From positions 20,791,704 to 20,855,703 of the forward strand of contig NC_092188.1 of assembly GCF_043641665.1 (NCBI RefSeq): a stretch of 64,000 nucleotides of DNA, given 5' to 3'. Each line of letters begins with the position of its first letter. Positions within the stretch are counted from its first letter, which is position 1. Positions 45,721 through 58,596 of the stretch are shown here, in pieces. Under the pieces are notes generated by a model that saw only the letters and a program-made list of their open reading frames with translations, was not told the origin of the DNA and did no database searches. The DNA comes from Enoplosus armatus (taxonomy: Eukaryota > Chordata > Actinopteri > Centrarchiformes > Enoplosidae). The position numbers and the translations under genes were made by a program.

Positions 45721-47609
45721 TTTTAAAGAAGAGCAGTTTTGTTTATCTGTTAAATTCAGAGTCAGAGTTCTCTAATGGCATCTAGTAGCCATTAGAGGAA
45801 CTGCAGCCACAGACACTCTGACCCCTGGTAGTGCTATTGAGCAGTTCGTCATGAGTCGGTCCACGATTTATTTGTCTCGGTCCGTGGAACTGCTCAAACT
45901 GCAGCCAGCCAAAATTTCTGACCTACCAGAAAACCAACCAATCGTCCAAGAGCCACATTGCTGATCGTTTAGGCAATTAAGCAGGTATTGAGACCCCATT
46001 CAAACTGCACGTCAAACCACAACGGAGCTGGCAGAAATCAAGCACCAATTCAGTAGGCCACCTAATAGGCCACCAGCATTATTTAACAGTGGGAAAGTGA
46101 GAACGTGGCGCCGCTCCACAGCTAACTGGTAAATTAAATAGTATTTAATATGCATTCAATTTTGTGTAGGAGATTAGTCATAACGAATTATGACTAAATG
46201 TTTTCCTGCATCAATTTGAAGTAAAGGTGGTGGACAATAGCACATGACATTAAATGGTTGCCCAACTGAAATATTTAATAAGAACATCCTGGCTAGACCA
46301 GCTACTTTATATCAAGCTACTGATTTTTTTTGCTCTTTTTTTGTTTGTTTCTTTTTAGGAAAAACCTGAAAAATCTTCCAGGCAGTGGAACAGGTGCAAA
46401 TAATCTACTGTGGCTACAGGGATGATTTTGAATGAGCTGACTTAAGAGGAGATTGTACAAAAAGTCATGTATTATTATAGTGTCCTTGGCAACTTGTTCC
46501 CCTCCTCTCAGAGGCCACTCAACATCACAACAAACACAAAGTGTGACCACTGTTATCACAACCCTCACAGACGCAGACAAAGAAACACAGCAAATGTTCC
46601 TGTTTTCAGTTAAGTTCAAGGTCAAAGGTCACAGAAGAGGAGTGAAAGAGCAGAGAGAGAGCTGCCTGTGCTCCCAGCCCCGTGGCTTCCAAATAGAAAA
46701 GCAGTGAGTGATATTTCTGGTCAGGGTCGGGGCTGTGAGGAGGGGATAGAGGGGCTTTTGTGCTGGGCGTCACACCCTCACGGGAAGTGCTCCCTTTGCG
46801 CTCCGCAGTGGTAGATGGATGCTTATTGGTGGGAGCTAAGTTTCAGGAATTTCATTAGTTGTGTTTTGGTGTACTGGGTGAGACCTTGCCTACCTTCAAA
46901 GCAGTAAGCCCGTACTCTTGAAGGAGTACACAAGTCTTGGAGAGACCAGCCCTCAGGTTAACTTTCAACATTCAGCAGCCATCTGGCCTGACTCACAGTG
47001 TCTCAAAATACCGGATTCATCCATGTGATTTATTCATTTCAAAAGACCACAAGCTCCCTGATTTGTGTTCTGACACATTTAAGAGAGCACAAAGTTTTTT
47101 TTCCGATTGGAACTCTCTTTCAAAGGACCTTGTTGCCCTTTTGCTGTATATAGCAGTATAATTTAAATGCTGCCTACTCCTCTGCACAGACCACACTAAT
47201 AAACCATTTCAGAGGGCCCGCAGTGACCCACACTTCACTTCCACGGGCTTTATTTTGACAACTGAATGGTCTCTTAGCTCTGCTCCACGCTAAACAGACC
47301 ACCATTGATATGATAGGACTCTCTACCTCACTACCTCTCTCTCACATACACAAACATTAATACAGTATATATAGTAAATATATATATATAAACAGTAATG
47401 GGACAGTTAGATCTCACTTGGATCCACATACAGTTTATAACCTTTTTTAATTGTAAATATTTGGGTAAATGGTCAGCATGCCAGCTCTCAGAGTCGAGAC
47501 TGTACGTGATGAAAGGCTGACTGAAGTCACACGAGCTCCTTTGAATCTCATGTGCAAAGGAACAGGCAACCACAGTCCCGCTTCAAATGGACTTGTGAAG
47601 GCAGGGCAT

Positions 47610-47990
47610 GAAACTTAAGGGTACTATATGTAACAATTTACATGTATTAATCACTTTTTATTGCCAATGTGTAAACGGATTGTAAGTAACTTAAAAAATG
47701 AGACACTCCCCAATGTTGCCTATAACAGGCTGTGGACTGATTTTAAAGTAAAGGACTCGGGACGGTTTTTCCGGAATATCCAAAGGATGTGACGTTATGC
47801 ATGCTCCCGAATGCCTTGCCTGAGCCTCTCTCCAGCTCAATTCAGCTCCCCTACAGTGTCAACAGTGTGTAACACTAGCTAAAGTGTCTGCTAACAACAA
47901 ACGACCACCAACAAAGAGTCCAACAAAGTCCACGCTGCTTGTTTGCTACCACGGACAAATTTCTAGCCAGCAAACATAGCAAAATTCAGT
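47610..47990 (+). repeat. Probable interspersed repeat
   Basis: Starts GGGTACTATATGTAACAATT and runs through GGACTCGGGACGG to GACAAATTTCTAGCCAGCAA. It resembles a dispersed teleost repeat; class and edges are uncertain. Confidence 0.4.
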
Positions 47991-50900
47991 TTTGAGTGGA
48001 TAACCTCAGCTAATTTATCCAGTTAGTTAGAAAGTTAGTTAGATAAACCAAAATATATATACTAGATAAGTAAATAAGGGGATCACCAAAATTCACAAAG
48101 AACAAGTGTATGGTAATTCATGTAACTGTTGTCAAGATATTTCCCTATAAACCATAAAACATAAACCTCATTGTGGCCGATATTTCCAATCCTAGAGCCG
48201 CAGCACTAGCGTGGCTACAAATTGCTACGTCTGAACAAAACCAACAGCGCTTGGCTGTATATCTGTGCCCTAAATTTCATGGATATCTTGTCAGAGATTC
48301 TTGAAAGTTTCTGATTTTCTGAGCACTTTGATATGCAGATAAGCGCGCTAGACTGAGCCTTTCCTTTTAAATGGATCAGCATGTATGCCTTCATCATCAT
48401 CTATGACTCTCTGTGTGTGTGTGTGGCCTTATGTTTACACAGACTGCCCATAATCCCTTCCTGCAATAAAAACATAAAAATATCATTCCACATCACACGT
48501 CTGCATGCACCTGAAACATCCACTATGGATGTTGTTAATCCCTTCTCCACTGGAAAAAAAACCCTACAGGTTACTTTTTTCATGGCTGGCTATAGTATTT
48601 GCACTCTTGAGGTTTTGGGCCATGATTAATGATCTTGTAATTTGTGCTCTGGTACAGTAATGGTTAGTTCAGAAGCCCAAAACTGCATGAAGGAAATGGC
48701 ATTTAGGAGTCGCGTCTCCTTTGAAAAGGAGAACTCTTTCATTGATGTCTCTGTCACTTACAGAGATCTTCTTATGCTGCTACTGTTCATGCATGGCAGC
48801 ATTTTAGCATTGCCTAGATGCTCCTCCAAGCACTAAAGCAGAGACTCACGCTTGAAGCAGCTTTTAATTCATTTCTGGTTAGGGAACAGAAATCTTTAGA
48901 AATGTCTTCTCTCCTCATCCATCCCACTAGTGTCAAAACATTTAGCGCAGCTGAGAAATCTGGGCTTGGAAAAGAGGAAGCAAAACAAACATGCCTATCA
49001 TGATGATAATGTGTGCACAGCAGGCAGGGCAATCTTTGAAACAAAAGTTTGCACAAGATGTTGGCTGACATGAAATCAGTTCCTCCACTTTGCAATAACT
49101 TTAACACCATACACCAAAACATATATTTTGCAGATTATACAGGGGGTGCACCATCAGTGAAGCTCATTTGGTAACACAGAGGAAAGTGGAACCTAACAAT
49201 TCAGGCCTGTTATTGAGCTAAGGGTAACAGATCTGCAGTGTGTCCGTGCTGAGATGAAACTGTTTAGACACGCTGAGACAAACACGGCGAAATGTGACAT
49301 TTATCCCTGACAGAGCTCTTGTTTATAGTGAGGATTTGGACAGAGGAGGTGTTTTCATTTCACAATGTGCTGCCAGGACTTGAGACATGTGAGAGGAGGG
49401 AGGCGGAGACGGATAAAGGTATTTGTTGAGCTCAGATGTTGGAAATATTAGTCAGAACAACTAGCGGATCTAATAAGAGCCCAAACACTAATGCAAACAT
49501 GTGTTGCAACAAAAGCCCACATGGATGTATCACAAACGAAATATCATTGCAATAGAAGTGTACATAAAGCCAATTTTGAACATTTGATGTGAAAATATTG
49601 ATTTCGCATGTGCTTTTTTTTGTAAGGGAACACACGCACACACACACACACACACAAACATAAATATGCAAACAAATCCTCACAGGTCTGGAATGATTTC
49701 ATACAATAAGAATGAAGCGAGGAAAGCAGAAAAACCTCCGTGTGTTTGCATGTTGAAAGACAGAGAGACTCACATATTCTGCAGGGGTCAAAAAGGTTAC
49801 ATCAACACACTGTGTGGCTAGGTTAACACACTAATCTCTGTCCTCTTTTCCTGGAGAAGAAAGAGGGTTTTGTTGAAGTGCAATGATGACGCCTCTCTGG
49901 CTCATTCTGCCAAATGCCATTTAGAAGTTTGCCTGGAGAAGTTCCACTGTCTCTATCGCCGAATCTTCGCCCTCTGATGTTCAGTTCTGTTTGACAGACG
50001 TTGACCGGCCTGCTGGACAGCCTTTTTTCATTCAGCAGTCATACTGAGTTCAGTGGCACACCTTGTTTTGTGGGTACAGTCATTATAAAAAAAAAAGGCC
50101 AAAACACACCCACACATTCATGCATGCAAGTGGAAACACACAGCTAGACTCTGTGCCAGCAAAGACAGACTTATTGTTCAACACTATTGTGGAAAAGTTA
50201 CTTTTCAAATAATTGTTTACTTTATCCCCTTAAAGTTGTAGCTGGAATTTGAATTTGAATCCTCATATTTTGTGTAAGGAAATATAAACTACGATACCGC
50301 AGCTATTGTGCATATTATTCTTTGTTCCAAAAGAAGATGAAAAAATTTGAGTGGAAGCTAGTTAGCCCAGCTTGCTAACGTTACCAGTGATTCCCACTAG
50401 ACAGTACTTTTCAGTCATGTTTGCTCCTGCACACTCAGTGTTGTGTTTTGCGCCACATTGTGGGAAGGAGGGGAGTCTAGCTAGCATTAGCGTCTCTCTT
50501 TTATGGGTCCAGTTTTGGTGACGGCAAATTACAAGACTGTCAAAACTCACAATGGGTTGTCATATAACCGCAGCACTTTACATTACCCGGTTATTAGAAG
50601 TAGAACACAGATTAATATACTGTACGGAGTCACAGAATAACGTGCGATGTGCTGAACAAGTGCCTGTCTGGCTGTTGGGATTGAAGTATTATTACAAACT
50701 ACTTTGTGTGCCCACCCACACAGAAATTGCGCCAATAAAATAATCATTAATGACATTGTCAGTCGGAAAACTTAAATTTCTTCGTTTTGGTATGTACAAT
50801 TTTGACTAAATAAGTGCACAAGTCAAAGAAATAAGCAAAATATAGAAAGAAATGAAAAAAAGAGATAAAATGAAAAACAAAATCTGAAGAACTCTATCAA

Positions 50901-51236
50901 CCAGTTGTGATAAAAAAGAAATGGTCTGAAAGCCGTGACCACACTTGACACATTCATATGGCCTGTGAACGCATCGGCTCAGCAGTACCTTCCTCAGGAT
51001 GTGTTCAGGGCTTCCTTGACTCAACCTGGCCTATTATGATCAAGCTCCTTCTCGCAGTACACTCATGTCAACTCAGCTTTCTCTAATAATGCAAGACAGA
51101 AAAGCTGCAGCTTAAAGCTCTCTCTTTTTCCACCTCCCCAAATATCCGTGGGCTCAAACAGTGGGTCATTATGAAGAGTGATCAGTGAAAGGGCCCATTG
51201 ATTTGGTTGGGCTGGGGGAAGGTCATGTATGGACTC

Positions 51237-51240
<4 letters not shown>

Positions 51241-51271
<31 letters not shown>
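51241..51271 (+). repeat. (GA)n microsatellite
   Basis: About 15 GA units in the intergenic region. Confidence 0.95.
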
Positions 51272-51278
<7 letters not shown>

Positions 51279-52293
51279 AAGCAAAGGAGCAAGGGCAGTC
51301 ATGTATGTATGTATTTATGGCAGCAGACATGGAAGTGTAGCGTCCCTCAGGAACCCCTCCAAAACATCCACCCATTTCCTCCGCTGGTACTGAAGGTGCT
51401 CAGCAGGCCCGACGCTGTTCTTTTGTGTGTTCTGTTCAGGGTCCAAACAACAACATTTATGGCTTCATAAAAGTACCTAAAGAGAGGAAATGTGGTTCTT
51501 GTTCAGACTTTCCTCTGCCAATGATCAAATTTGAATCTATGTGCTGCCAGTTATTTAAAGTGGACTGGCTTTGGAAAACCTCTGGGAATTGTGGAATGGT
51601 TAACTGTGGGAAAGGTTGTTCTGTAAGTCTGTGAACGCATTGCGGAAACAAACCACCCAGAGTTCATTGTAGTTAGAGTTTATTGGTCCAAGGGGGTGAT
51701 AATTAAAGAGGCTGAAAGGTCAAAATGCCCCAGAGGCCGAGGCAGGTGAGCACACCTTCGTACACGTGAGAGGGACTGTTTCACCTCAAGCGCTCGTGTT
51801 ACCTTGCACTTTGACCTTTGTGTCTTTTCACCGAGTTCCTTACATTCAAAATCCACAGCTCTCATAGTCTCATATTCTTATCTCTCAACACCTGGAGCTT
51901 TTCCTTCAACCGTTGAAACATTCCTTTATTTTAGTGCCACAGTTGTTCTCACTCTCACCTGCCAACTTGATGATGCAAATATCAGCTGTTCAATACTGAA
52001 ATGTATCTAATCCCATTCCAAAGTGACAACAGTCATTTTTGTCGGGCAAGGAAGCTCAATTCATCATTAACTTGCTGATGTGTCCAGGCAATTCTGGCCT
52101 TTTATCGTCGTCCGCTGCTCATAAAATGGAGGTTCCCTTCTGACAATAGCAACATTAAACAGACTGTTGCAATTCAATTCAAATGACTTTATTTGAATAG
52201 AAAGCTCTGAGTTTTAGAGCTGAGGTCAATGACACCTTGCAGTTGGTTTTCCTTTTGACAGAGGGATGTAAACCAGCAAATGTGTAAAAAAAA

Positions 52294-52756
52294 TTAAAGG
52301 TTCCATATTATGCTAATTTCAGCTCTATATTTTTATTCTGGGATTCCACTAGAGTAGCTTTGCATGATTCACAGTCCCTCTGTCTGAAACGAGCCGTTTT
52401 AGACAAACTGAACAACCTCCAAAAACCTGAAGAGTCGTCCTGAGCAGAGCGCTCCAATAACTCAGACAGACTGAGCGGGTGGATGAGCTCGTCCCTGTAC
52501 TTGGTGGGTGGTGCTGTGCCTGGAGCAGATGACCTGCTGGGGGGCGTGGCTGAGTGCGGTGACTATAGTTGTGACATCACAACCTTACAAAAGTCCTGAC
52601 GGCTCGTTTAAAAGCACAGTTTCTGAATACGGGCTGTATGCATTTCTCCGTGGACTGAGCGTTTTGATCCTTTCACAGTATTCATACAGCACCTAGACCT
52701 GCTTTATAATCAAACAAGACATGGAGATCTCACTGTCTACAATATGGGACCTTTAA
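52294..52756. mobile_element. MITE with TTAA-flanked inverted ends
   Basis: The left end TTAAAGGTTCCATATTA and the right end CAATATGGGACCTTTAA are inverted repeats with few mismatches. TTAA at both edges suggests piggyBac-type target duplication. The interior contains GGCGTGGCTGAGTG and GTGACATCACAACCT, a repeat common in teleost genomes. It has no coding capacity. Confidence 0.75.
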
Positions 52757-53303
52757 GATGCATTCACTTAAAGTGGTATAAAACATTGTCAATATTCACA
52801 GGAATCAACAAAATCTTACTAAGTGCTTGGTTGTTCTAAATGTTCATGTGCAGAGTTCAAAATAAATAACTTGTTTTAAGTTTAATTTTATTTGTCTGCT
52901 GTTGGAGTTGCATTGCTCAAACCCTCATATGAACCCTCTTCCCTATAGTTTATACAGGCAGATGCCAATGCAATCAGGAGGTATGGTTTCCCCCCTCCAT
53001 GGAGTCTGTCTGTAATTACATTTAACAACCACGTTTGCGAATCCTTTACCATCAGCTACATTGCAGGAAGTGCGGCCAGGTGTTGCTGTCAGTATGCAGC
53101 AGAATAAATGGAGGTGAGAGAGAAAACCATGTGTTTGTGGGTGATTTGATTCTCAGTAATTGTATTTGTCTTTGTCTGACGCCTCCTCCTCTTCCTGACC
53201 AGAAAAGCCCCACCGGGATAAACAAGAGTCAAAACACAGACAAGAAATAAAGACGGCTGTGATGCAGGCTGCATGGATTGGGACTGTGCATTAAGATAGA
53301 TCC

Positions 53304-53306
<3 letters not shown>

Positions 53307-53357
<51 letters not shown>
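53307..53357 (+). repeat. (TG)n microsatellite
   Basis: About 25 uninterrupted TG units in the intergenic region. Confidence 0.95.
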
Positions 53358-53359
<2 letters not shown>

Positions 53360-53730
53360 TCAGGTCAGTGCCTGTTATTAAGATGCAATAACAGCAGATT
53401 ACGTCTATAAAACATCTGGTTCAACAGGGTCATGACAAGTTGATTAGGAGAGATGATGCAAACGGAAAACAAAGGCAGACTTCATTGTGTGTCACCTCAC
53501 GATTTAGCACATTTGTTACACAATCATTCTGTTAATATTACAACCAGGTATGGCTGGAGGGCCTATTTATTTCATGTCATTACATCACCAGTAATAGCCA
53601 TGTTTCATGCTCTCTTTCATCATCTGCAGGGCCTCTGAGGTTGAATCAGGTCAGCTCGACATTGATCCTTGTCAGTCAGATTACGGCTTTGACTGTTGTC
53701 CTTTCACCGACTGAAAACCAAGAAAGCGTC

Positions 53731-54172
53731 CAGTGCTGGAAGAGGTACTCATTTTACTTTAGTAAGTCGCAGTACCACATTGTAGAAATACTACAAGTCA
53801 TGCATTCAGAAGTTTTTTTCAGTAAAAGTACAAAAGTTTTAGCATCAAAATATACTTGAAGTACCAAAAGTAAAACCACTCATTATGAAGAATGGCCCGT
53901 TTCAGAATAATATACATTATATTAATGATCAATAACGTATTATCTTAAACTATAGTAATACATCATACTTTATTTGTTGATTCTATTTTGTATTATTAGT
54001 CTGAATCTGCAAAGTAACAAGTAACTAAAGTTATACTCAAACAAATGTAGTGTAAAAAGAACAACATTTGCCTCTGAGTTGTGGAGTATAGAGTAAGTAT
54101 AAAGTACAAAAGTAAAGTACCTCAAGGTGTACTTCTATGTGAGTAAATATACTTTGTCACTTTCTGCCACTG
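53731..54172. mobile_element. hAT-like MITE with 8-bp target duplication
   Basis: A 442-bp element begins CAGTGCTGGAAG and ends CTTTCTGCCACTG, giving hAT-style CAGTG/CACTG termini. Flanks AAAGCGTC and AAAGCTTC match 7 of 8, as expected for a hAT target site duplication. The interior (repeated AAAGTAC/TACTT units, CATTATG.AGAATGGCCC) is a repeat I recognise as abundant in teleosts. There is no transposase. Confidence 0.8.
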
Positions 54173-54257
54173 AAAGCTTCCATCATTACTCAAGGTGTGA
54201 TTTAAGCCGTATGACTGCTATACCTATTCAGAAGCTTTTGATTTTTCAATAATCTTT

Positions 54258-54700
54258 AGCCATGCTAGCGGCGTGGCTCCATGGGTGGCAGTCCATGGTC
54301 TGGGTTTTGGTTGGTCGGCCCACCACTTTTCTCCAGACCGAAACAGCTTTTGGATGGATTGCGATGAAATTTGGTACAGATATTCACAGCCCACTCAGGT
54401 CAAATCATCATAATGACTTTGGTGAACCCCTGACTTTTCCTCTAGCGCCACAATGAGGTTGAGATTTGTAGTTTTGAGTACAAATTTAAATTTCAACAAT
54501 TATTGGATGGATTATCATGAAATTGAGTCTTTTCAGATTTTCAGATTTTGTTATCATATTCATCAGGTGTCGAAATTTCAATTTGCCCAATACTTTGGTT
54601 TATGAACAAATACCTGCAAAACTAACGATATTCGCAACCGCATACTTTACTACTATGCCAATTTGCATATGTTAGCATCCTAACATGCTAAAATAACACA
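54258..54700 (+). repeat. Dispersed repeat family A, copy 6
   Basis: The most complete 5' portion: CCATGCTAGCGGCGTGGCTC, TTGGATGGATTGCGATGAAA, TTTGGTACAGATATTCACA and GACTTTTCCTCTAGCGCC. It lies next to the hAT-like element. Confidence 0.75.
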
Positions 54701-57700
54701 GTGAACATTGTAAAAATCATACACAGTACCTATGTGCTTTATAGATTTGTTAGCTGAGGGGATAATAAAGTGAAGTGTGGAGGTAGAAACGATCGTAAAA
54801 GGCTCTCCTGGGGGGAATTTTTCTTTTGATTTTAGTGTTGTACTTGCAGTGCAAAATGGTGCCCATACCAGGCTCATGAAAGCCTTTAATATACACTTGG
54901 TTTTCTGAACACCTGGTGGGTGGTGGTCCTGTCCTGGGGCACAGGAAGTCAGGCTATTACATTTCCAACACCAGTGGCAGCACTTTAACTGAAATGAACA
55001 GAAGAATAACTAGGCACAAACAGAGATACCTGCTATGTATTAACACATTTTGAATGTATTCAAACAGAACACACTGTTTTATTGACAAATGATCTGTGGG
55101 CAGTCTGGTGTTGCTGTTGGATAATGAAACATATTAGAAAACTCAGTTTTCTCTAACACCAGGTAGACAACTTCCTTGACAACATCCAGCTGTTCCACCA
55201 CTGTGATCACCTTCAATGGGTGGGCTGATGGCGGTGCTTCCCAAACTCCCCCTGCATTCCTCATGCCCTCTCTCTGCCAACTGGCAACCTGCCTGAACCT
55301 CAAAAATAACTTCCAGCTTCTGATACAGAAACAGATGGCAGATGTTTGTCGTTCAGATTAGTCATTCAAACACAGAGCGAAGGCCTGATAAACAAGGTGA
55401 TCAGGAGGGGCTTGGTTTTGTTCCGGTATATAAGGAACCGCTTGGGCTGGACACACTGATTGATATCAAACATTGACCTCCACAATGCTGCTGCTTCCGA
55501 GCCTTTCAACATTCCCTCGGCTGCTTTTGAACCTTCATTATTCAATAACATTTTTCATTTTGCCAGCGTTTGGTGAACTATATGTTTTCAGGTTTGACTA
55601 TTTCCATGTTGATAATGTGGAATGTTATATTCGCAAGATCCTTTATGGGTTGTGAAATGTCTCCAATCTCCTTTCCTTCTATCAAAACACACTGGATTAT
55701 TTCAAAAATACGCTGTCACCAAGCCAAAAACAAGGTTCATTTTTAGTTCCCCAAAAGCTGATAGTTTGGCGATACAGTGCACGTTTTACTGGACAATGAT
55801 GATTTGTTAAAATTATATACTTTAAGCCACCAACAAACCAGTGGGCCACCCAGGATTTACAACATCTTTCTTTTAATCCTTTCTGCCTTTAAAGGCCCTG
55901 AAATCCTACTTTCTCCATCAGCGTCTGACTATGAGTGATGGTGTCCTAACTTTGCCAAAGTTAGAACTGTTTTAGTTATTTCAGATATGAGTTGTCTGTC
56001 TGCGCTGCTCTCACTGTTTCAAAGCGGGCGGGGCTCGATTGGAAAAAGGTTCCATTACGTACTTCTGTGCACCAATCAGAATTTAGCATCATTTTATTCA
56101 AAGTCGGCGGGTTATTTGCCTACAGTCGTGTTCCACTGTCAATGAAATCTGATTAAACCACACCCACACAGCCCTGACAAAGCAGATAACTCCGCTTTTG
56201 AGTGTTAGCCTGCTAATGAATAATTCCAGAGGATATTTTCTTCTTCCAGACTCTTTGGCTTATTTATGAATATTTTATAATAATGACAAATTCTTAAGAT
56301 TTGAAACCAGGTTAGGGGTTAAAATGTAACGTGCACGATATATGCAATGTTTGGCACTGAGTCTTGATCAGTAGCTGCTGATCTCACAGAGCTCGGTAAG
56401 GTCTGTCCATTTGGCAGCAGCAGCGGTCTGATGTTGATTCTGGCTGTTGGCGGACTCAGCTAACCATGTGAACCAACACAAACCCCACGTAACCTCATGT
56501 GACCCTCAACAGCCTGCTGATACTGTATTGATGGCCTATGTTTCTTACTCCTGCAGACAGATGCCCAGATGCGCTGTAGATAATACTGTATTTTCAGTGC
56601 AGCTGAAATTAAGTTTAACAAGATTTTAACAATCCAAAACATCAAGGCTTCTTTGTGTACTGTACCTGCTATTTCATATGTTCCACAGTGCATGGATACG
56701 TCTATTGGTGAAGAAACAGGGACATCAATCTCTCCACTGATAGTAGTGACTAAACCAAATTGAAATACAGCCACAGTGTGGCATGATTTATGGGAGGACA
56801 TGATGTCTGAATGCAGAAAGTTCAGACAGATTCTCTACAGTGTTGACTGACTTTAGGGGTATCGATGAGGGAGAAAGACTTCAAAGTCGGATATACTAAA
56901 ACACTGTATGAGGACCCAGTGGTGGATTTTACTACCCACTCTCTTGGCTCTGTGCATTCTGCAGACAGACTCGAGATGACTTTATCAGTCCGATCATCTT
57001 TACACACTTGGCACAAGCTCAACCTCGATATAAACTCAGTGTCTAGGGTGACACCCACTAACAGGGAATTCTTGGTAATGAAGACAGGCAAGGATAAACC
57101 GGCCAGAAAATAATTCAAAAATATGATTAAGTACATCACTTGAAAAACTGAATCTAGCATGTTCCTGTAGATGCCTGTGATTCTTCAGGGACAATAATTA
57201 GCAAATCCCTGACTGAGTAGAATTAATCTGACGAATCAGATGGCTTTGAGGCAAGAGTGTGGTGAATTTGGAGTAAATCACCTCATCAACACGAGGTATA
57301 TGGACTGAGGGTTGAATAACCCTTCTCTCCCAGAAGGCCAGGGTATTTCTGACTCTACTGTCTGCTGGCTAACGTTGCATAACTCTCCTGCTGAAACAGT
57401 GTGAAGGCTGAAGGTCGACCCCGGCTTCAAATATCCTCACTCCTGTCACAGGCACGCCATGTCGTAAAATGATCTTAGTTATGTGTTTGTAACAAATGTC
57501 ATGACTCATCGAAAACTTGGGGGAAAAGCTGGGGGATAATCTAAGTCATACATGTCACAATGTGTGAACTGTTTACTTTAGACCTAACAAATTTACTCTC
57601 ATTGCTGGGAATGTTGCTTGATGGGTGCGACACAGTTACTGCATTAGAGGCATCATCATTATTACTGCTACGGCTATAACTCCTGTTGCTACCACTACTT

Positions 57701-58043
57701 TTGCTTCTTGTAGCCTACTGCTATCTGTACTGTATATTAGTTAGTTCTGGTCTTTATAGACTCCTCATCAAGAAAATAATAATGTAAAGATAGTGGTATG
57801 TAGTGTAGATCATTTAAATCAAATTCAGCCTAACATATACATTAAGAACTAGGCCAAATCCCTTTAAATTTACTTAAAGGAGTAATTCAAGGATTCATTT
57901 CAAGGGTGGAGGTGTGCTGGTCATGTTTTCTTTATTGTATTTTGGATAGATATAATGGACATTTTCACGCCTGTAGCCTAATTGATACACAGTACATTTC
58001 ACTGTGATTGTACCTTGTTTGATTACATATGACAAATAAACTT

Positions 58044-58076
58044 GACTGATTGATTGATTGATTGATTGATTGATTG
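58044..58076 (+). repeat. (TTGA)n microsatellite
   Basis: About eight tetranucleotide units, roughly 390 bp before the malic enzyme start codon. Confidence 0.9.
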
Positions 58077-58448
58077 CAGCTCCAATGACTTAACACAATA
58101 GACCCTCCTGCTACAATATCGTTTTAAACTATGTAGTTTCATATTTATTCATCATTTAGTGGAAAAAATAAGGCACAAAGGAAAAGATTGTGTATTTTGG
58201 TCCATCTGTACATCTTTAACTGTCCCCATAAACTACCATGCACCTGTTGCCAGGTGATATTACACGGAGGGGACCTTGCGCACATCAAGACCTTCAGTTA
58301 ATCATTGGAAACAATAAAAACAGCCTCATTGATAAGGACACTCCGGCTCTTCTTAAATTGGGTGACCGCATCGGCAGACCTGAGACCAGAGCTCAGTGGT
58401 TGGACCTGCGCATCCACTTGTTGAGTTCACAACAGCTCACCGTCGCTC

Positions 58449-58457
58449 TATTTAAAG
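58449..58457 (+). promoter_or_regulatory. TATA-like box before malic enzyme exon
   Basis: TATTTAAAG lies 19 nt before the first ATG. If it is a functional TATA box, transcription would start about 30 nt downstream, after the first ATG, and the ATG at 58510 would be used. It may equally be a chance AT-rich string inside the 5' UTR. Confidence 0.3.
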
Positions 58458-58467
58458 AGGCAACAAC

Positions 58468-58596
58468 ATGGCACACGGTCTGGTCAGACGGGAGTCGGTG
58501 GAAACGGAGATGCACAAGTCCGAGGACAAAAGAAGAACCTTCGTTTACACCAAGAAGAGGGGCTACGATGTTACCCGAAACCCCCACCTGAACAAG
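58468..58596 (+). CDS. me1: Malic enzyme first coding exon, probably ME1 (partial)
   Basis: Cytosolic malic enzyme converts malate and NADP+ to pyruvate, CO2 and NADPH. Only the first 43 codons are here; they end KKRGYDVTRNPHLNK before a GTAAGA donor. RGYxxTRNPHLNK is the invariant N-terminal motif of animal malic enzymes, and the exon boundary after NPHLNK is the expected one. The N-terminal 28 residues are unlike a mitochondrial presequence (several Glu/Asp). Linkage to SNAP91 and PRSS35 points to ME1, although KKRGYDVTRNPHLNK itself also resembles ME3. The ATG at 58468 has a good Kozak context (A at -3, G at +4); an in-frame ATG at 58510 would give 29 codons, closer to the 26 in human ME1. 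I found no second exon before the right edge. Confidence 0.85.

Noticed and set aside
55079..55303. Minus-strand 74-codon ORF with LDVVKEVVYLVLEKTE
   Set aside because: Helical-looking but short, isolated and unmatched to any family I know; no splice partners found.
56460..57160. Two adjacent minus-strand ORFs of 113 and 112 codons
   Set aside because: No recognisable domain, interrupted by stops between them, and no splice structure I could support. A decayed element cannot be excluded.
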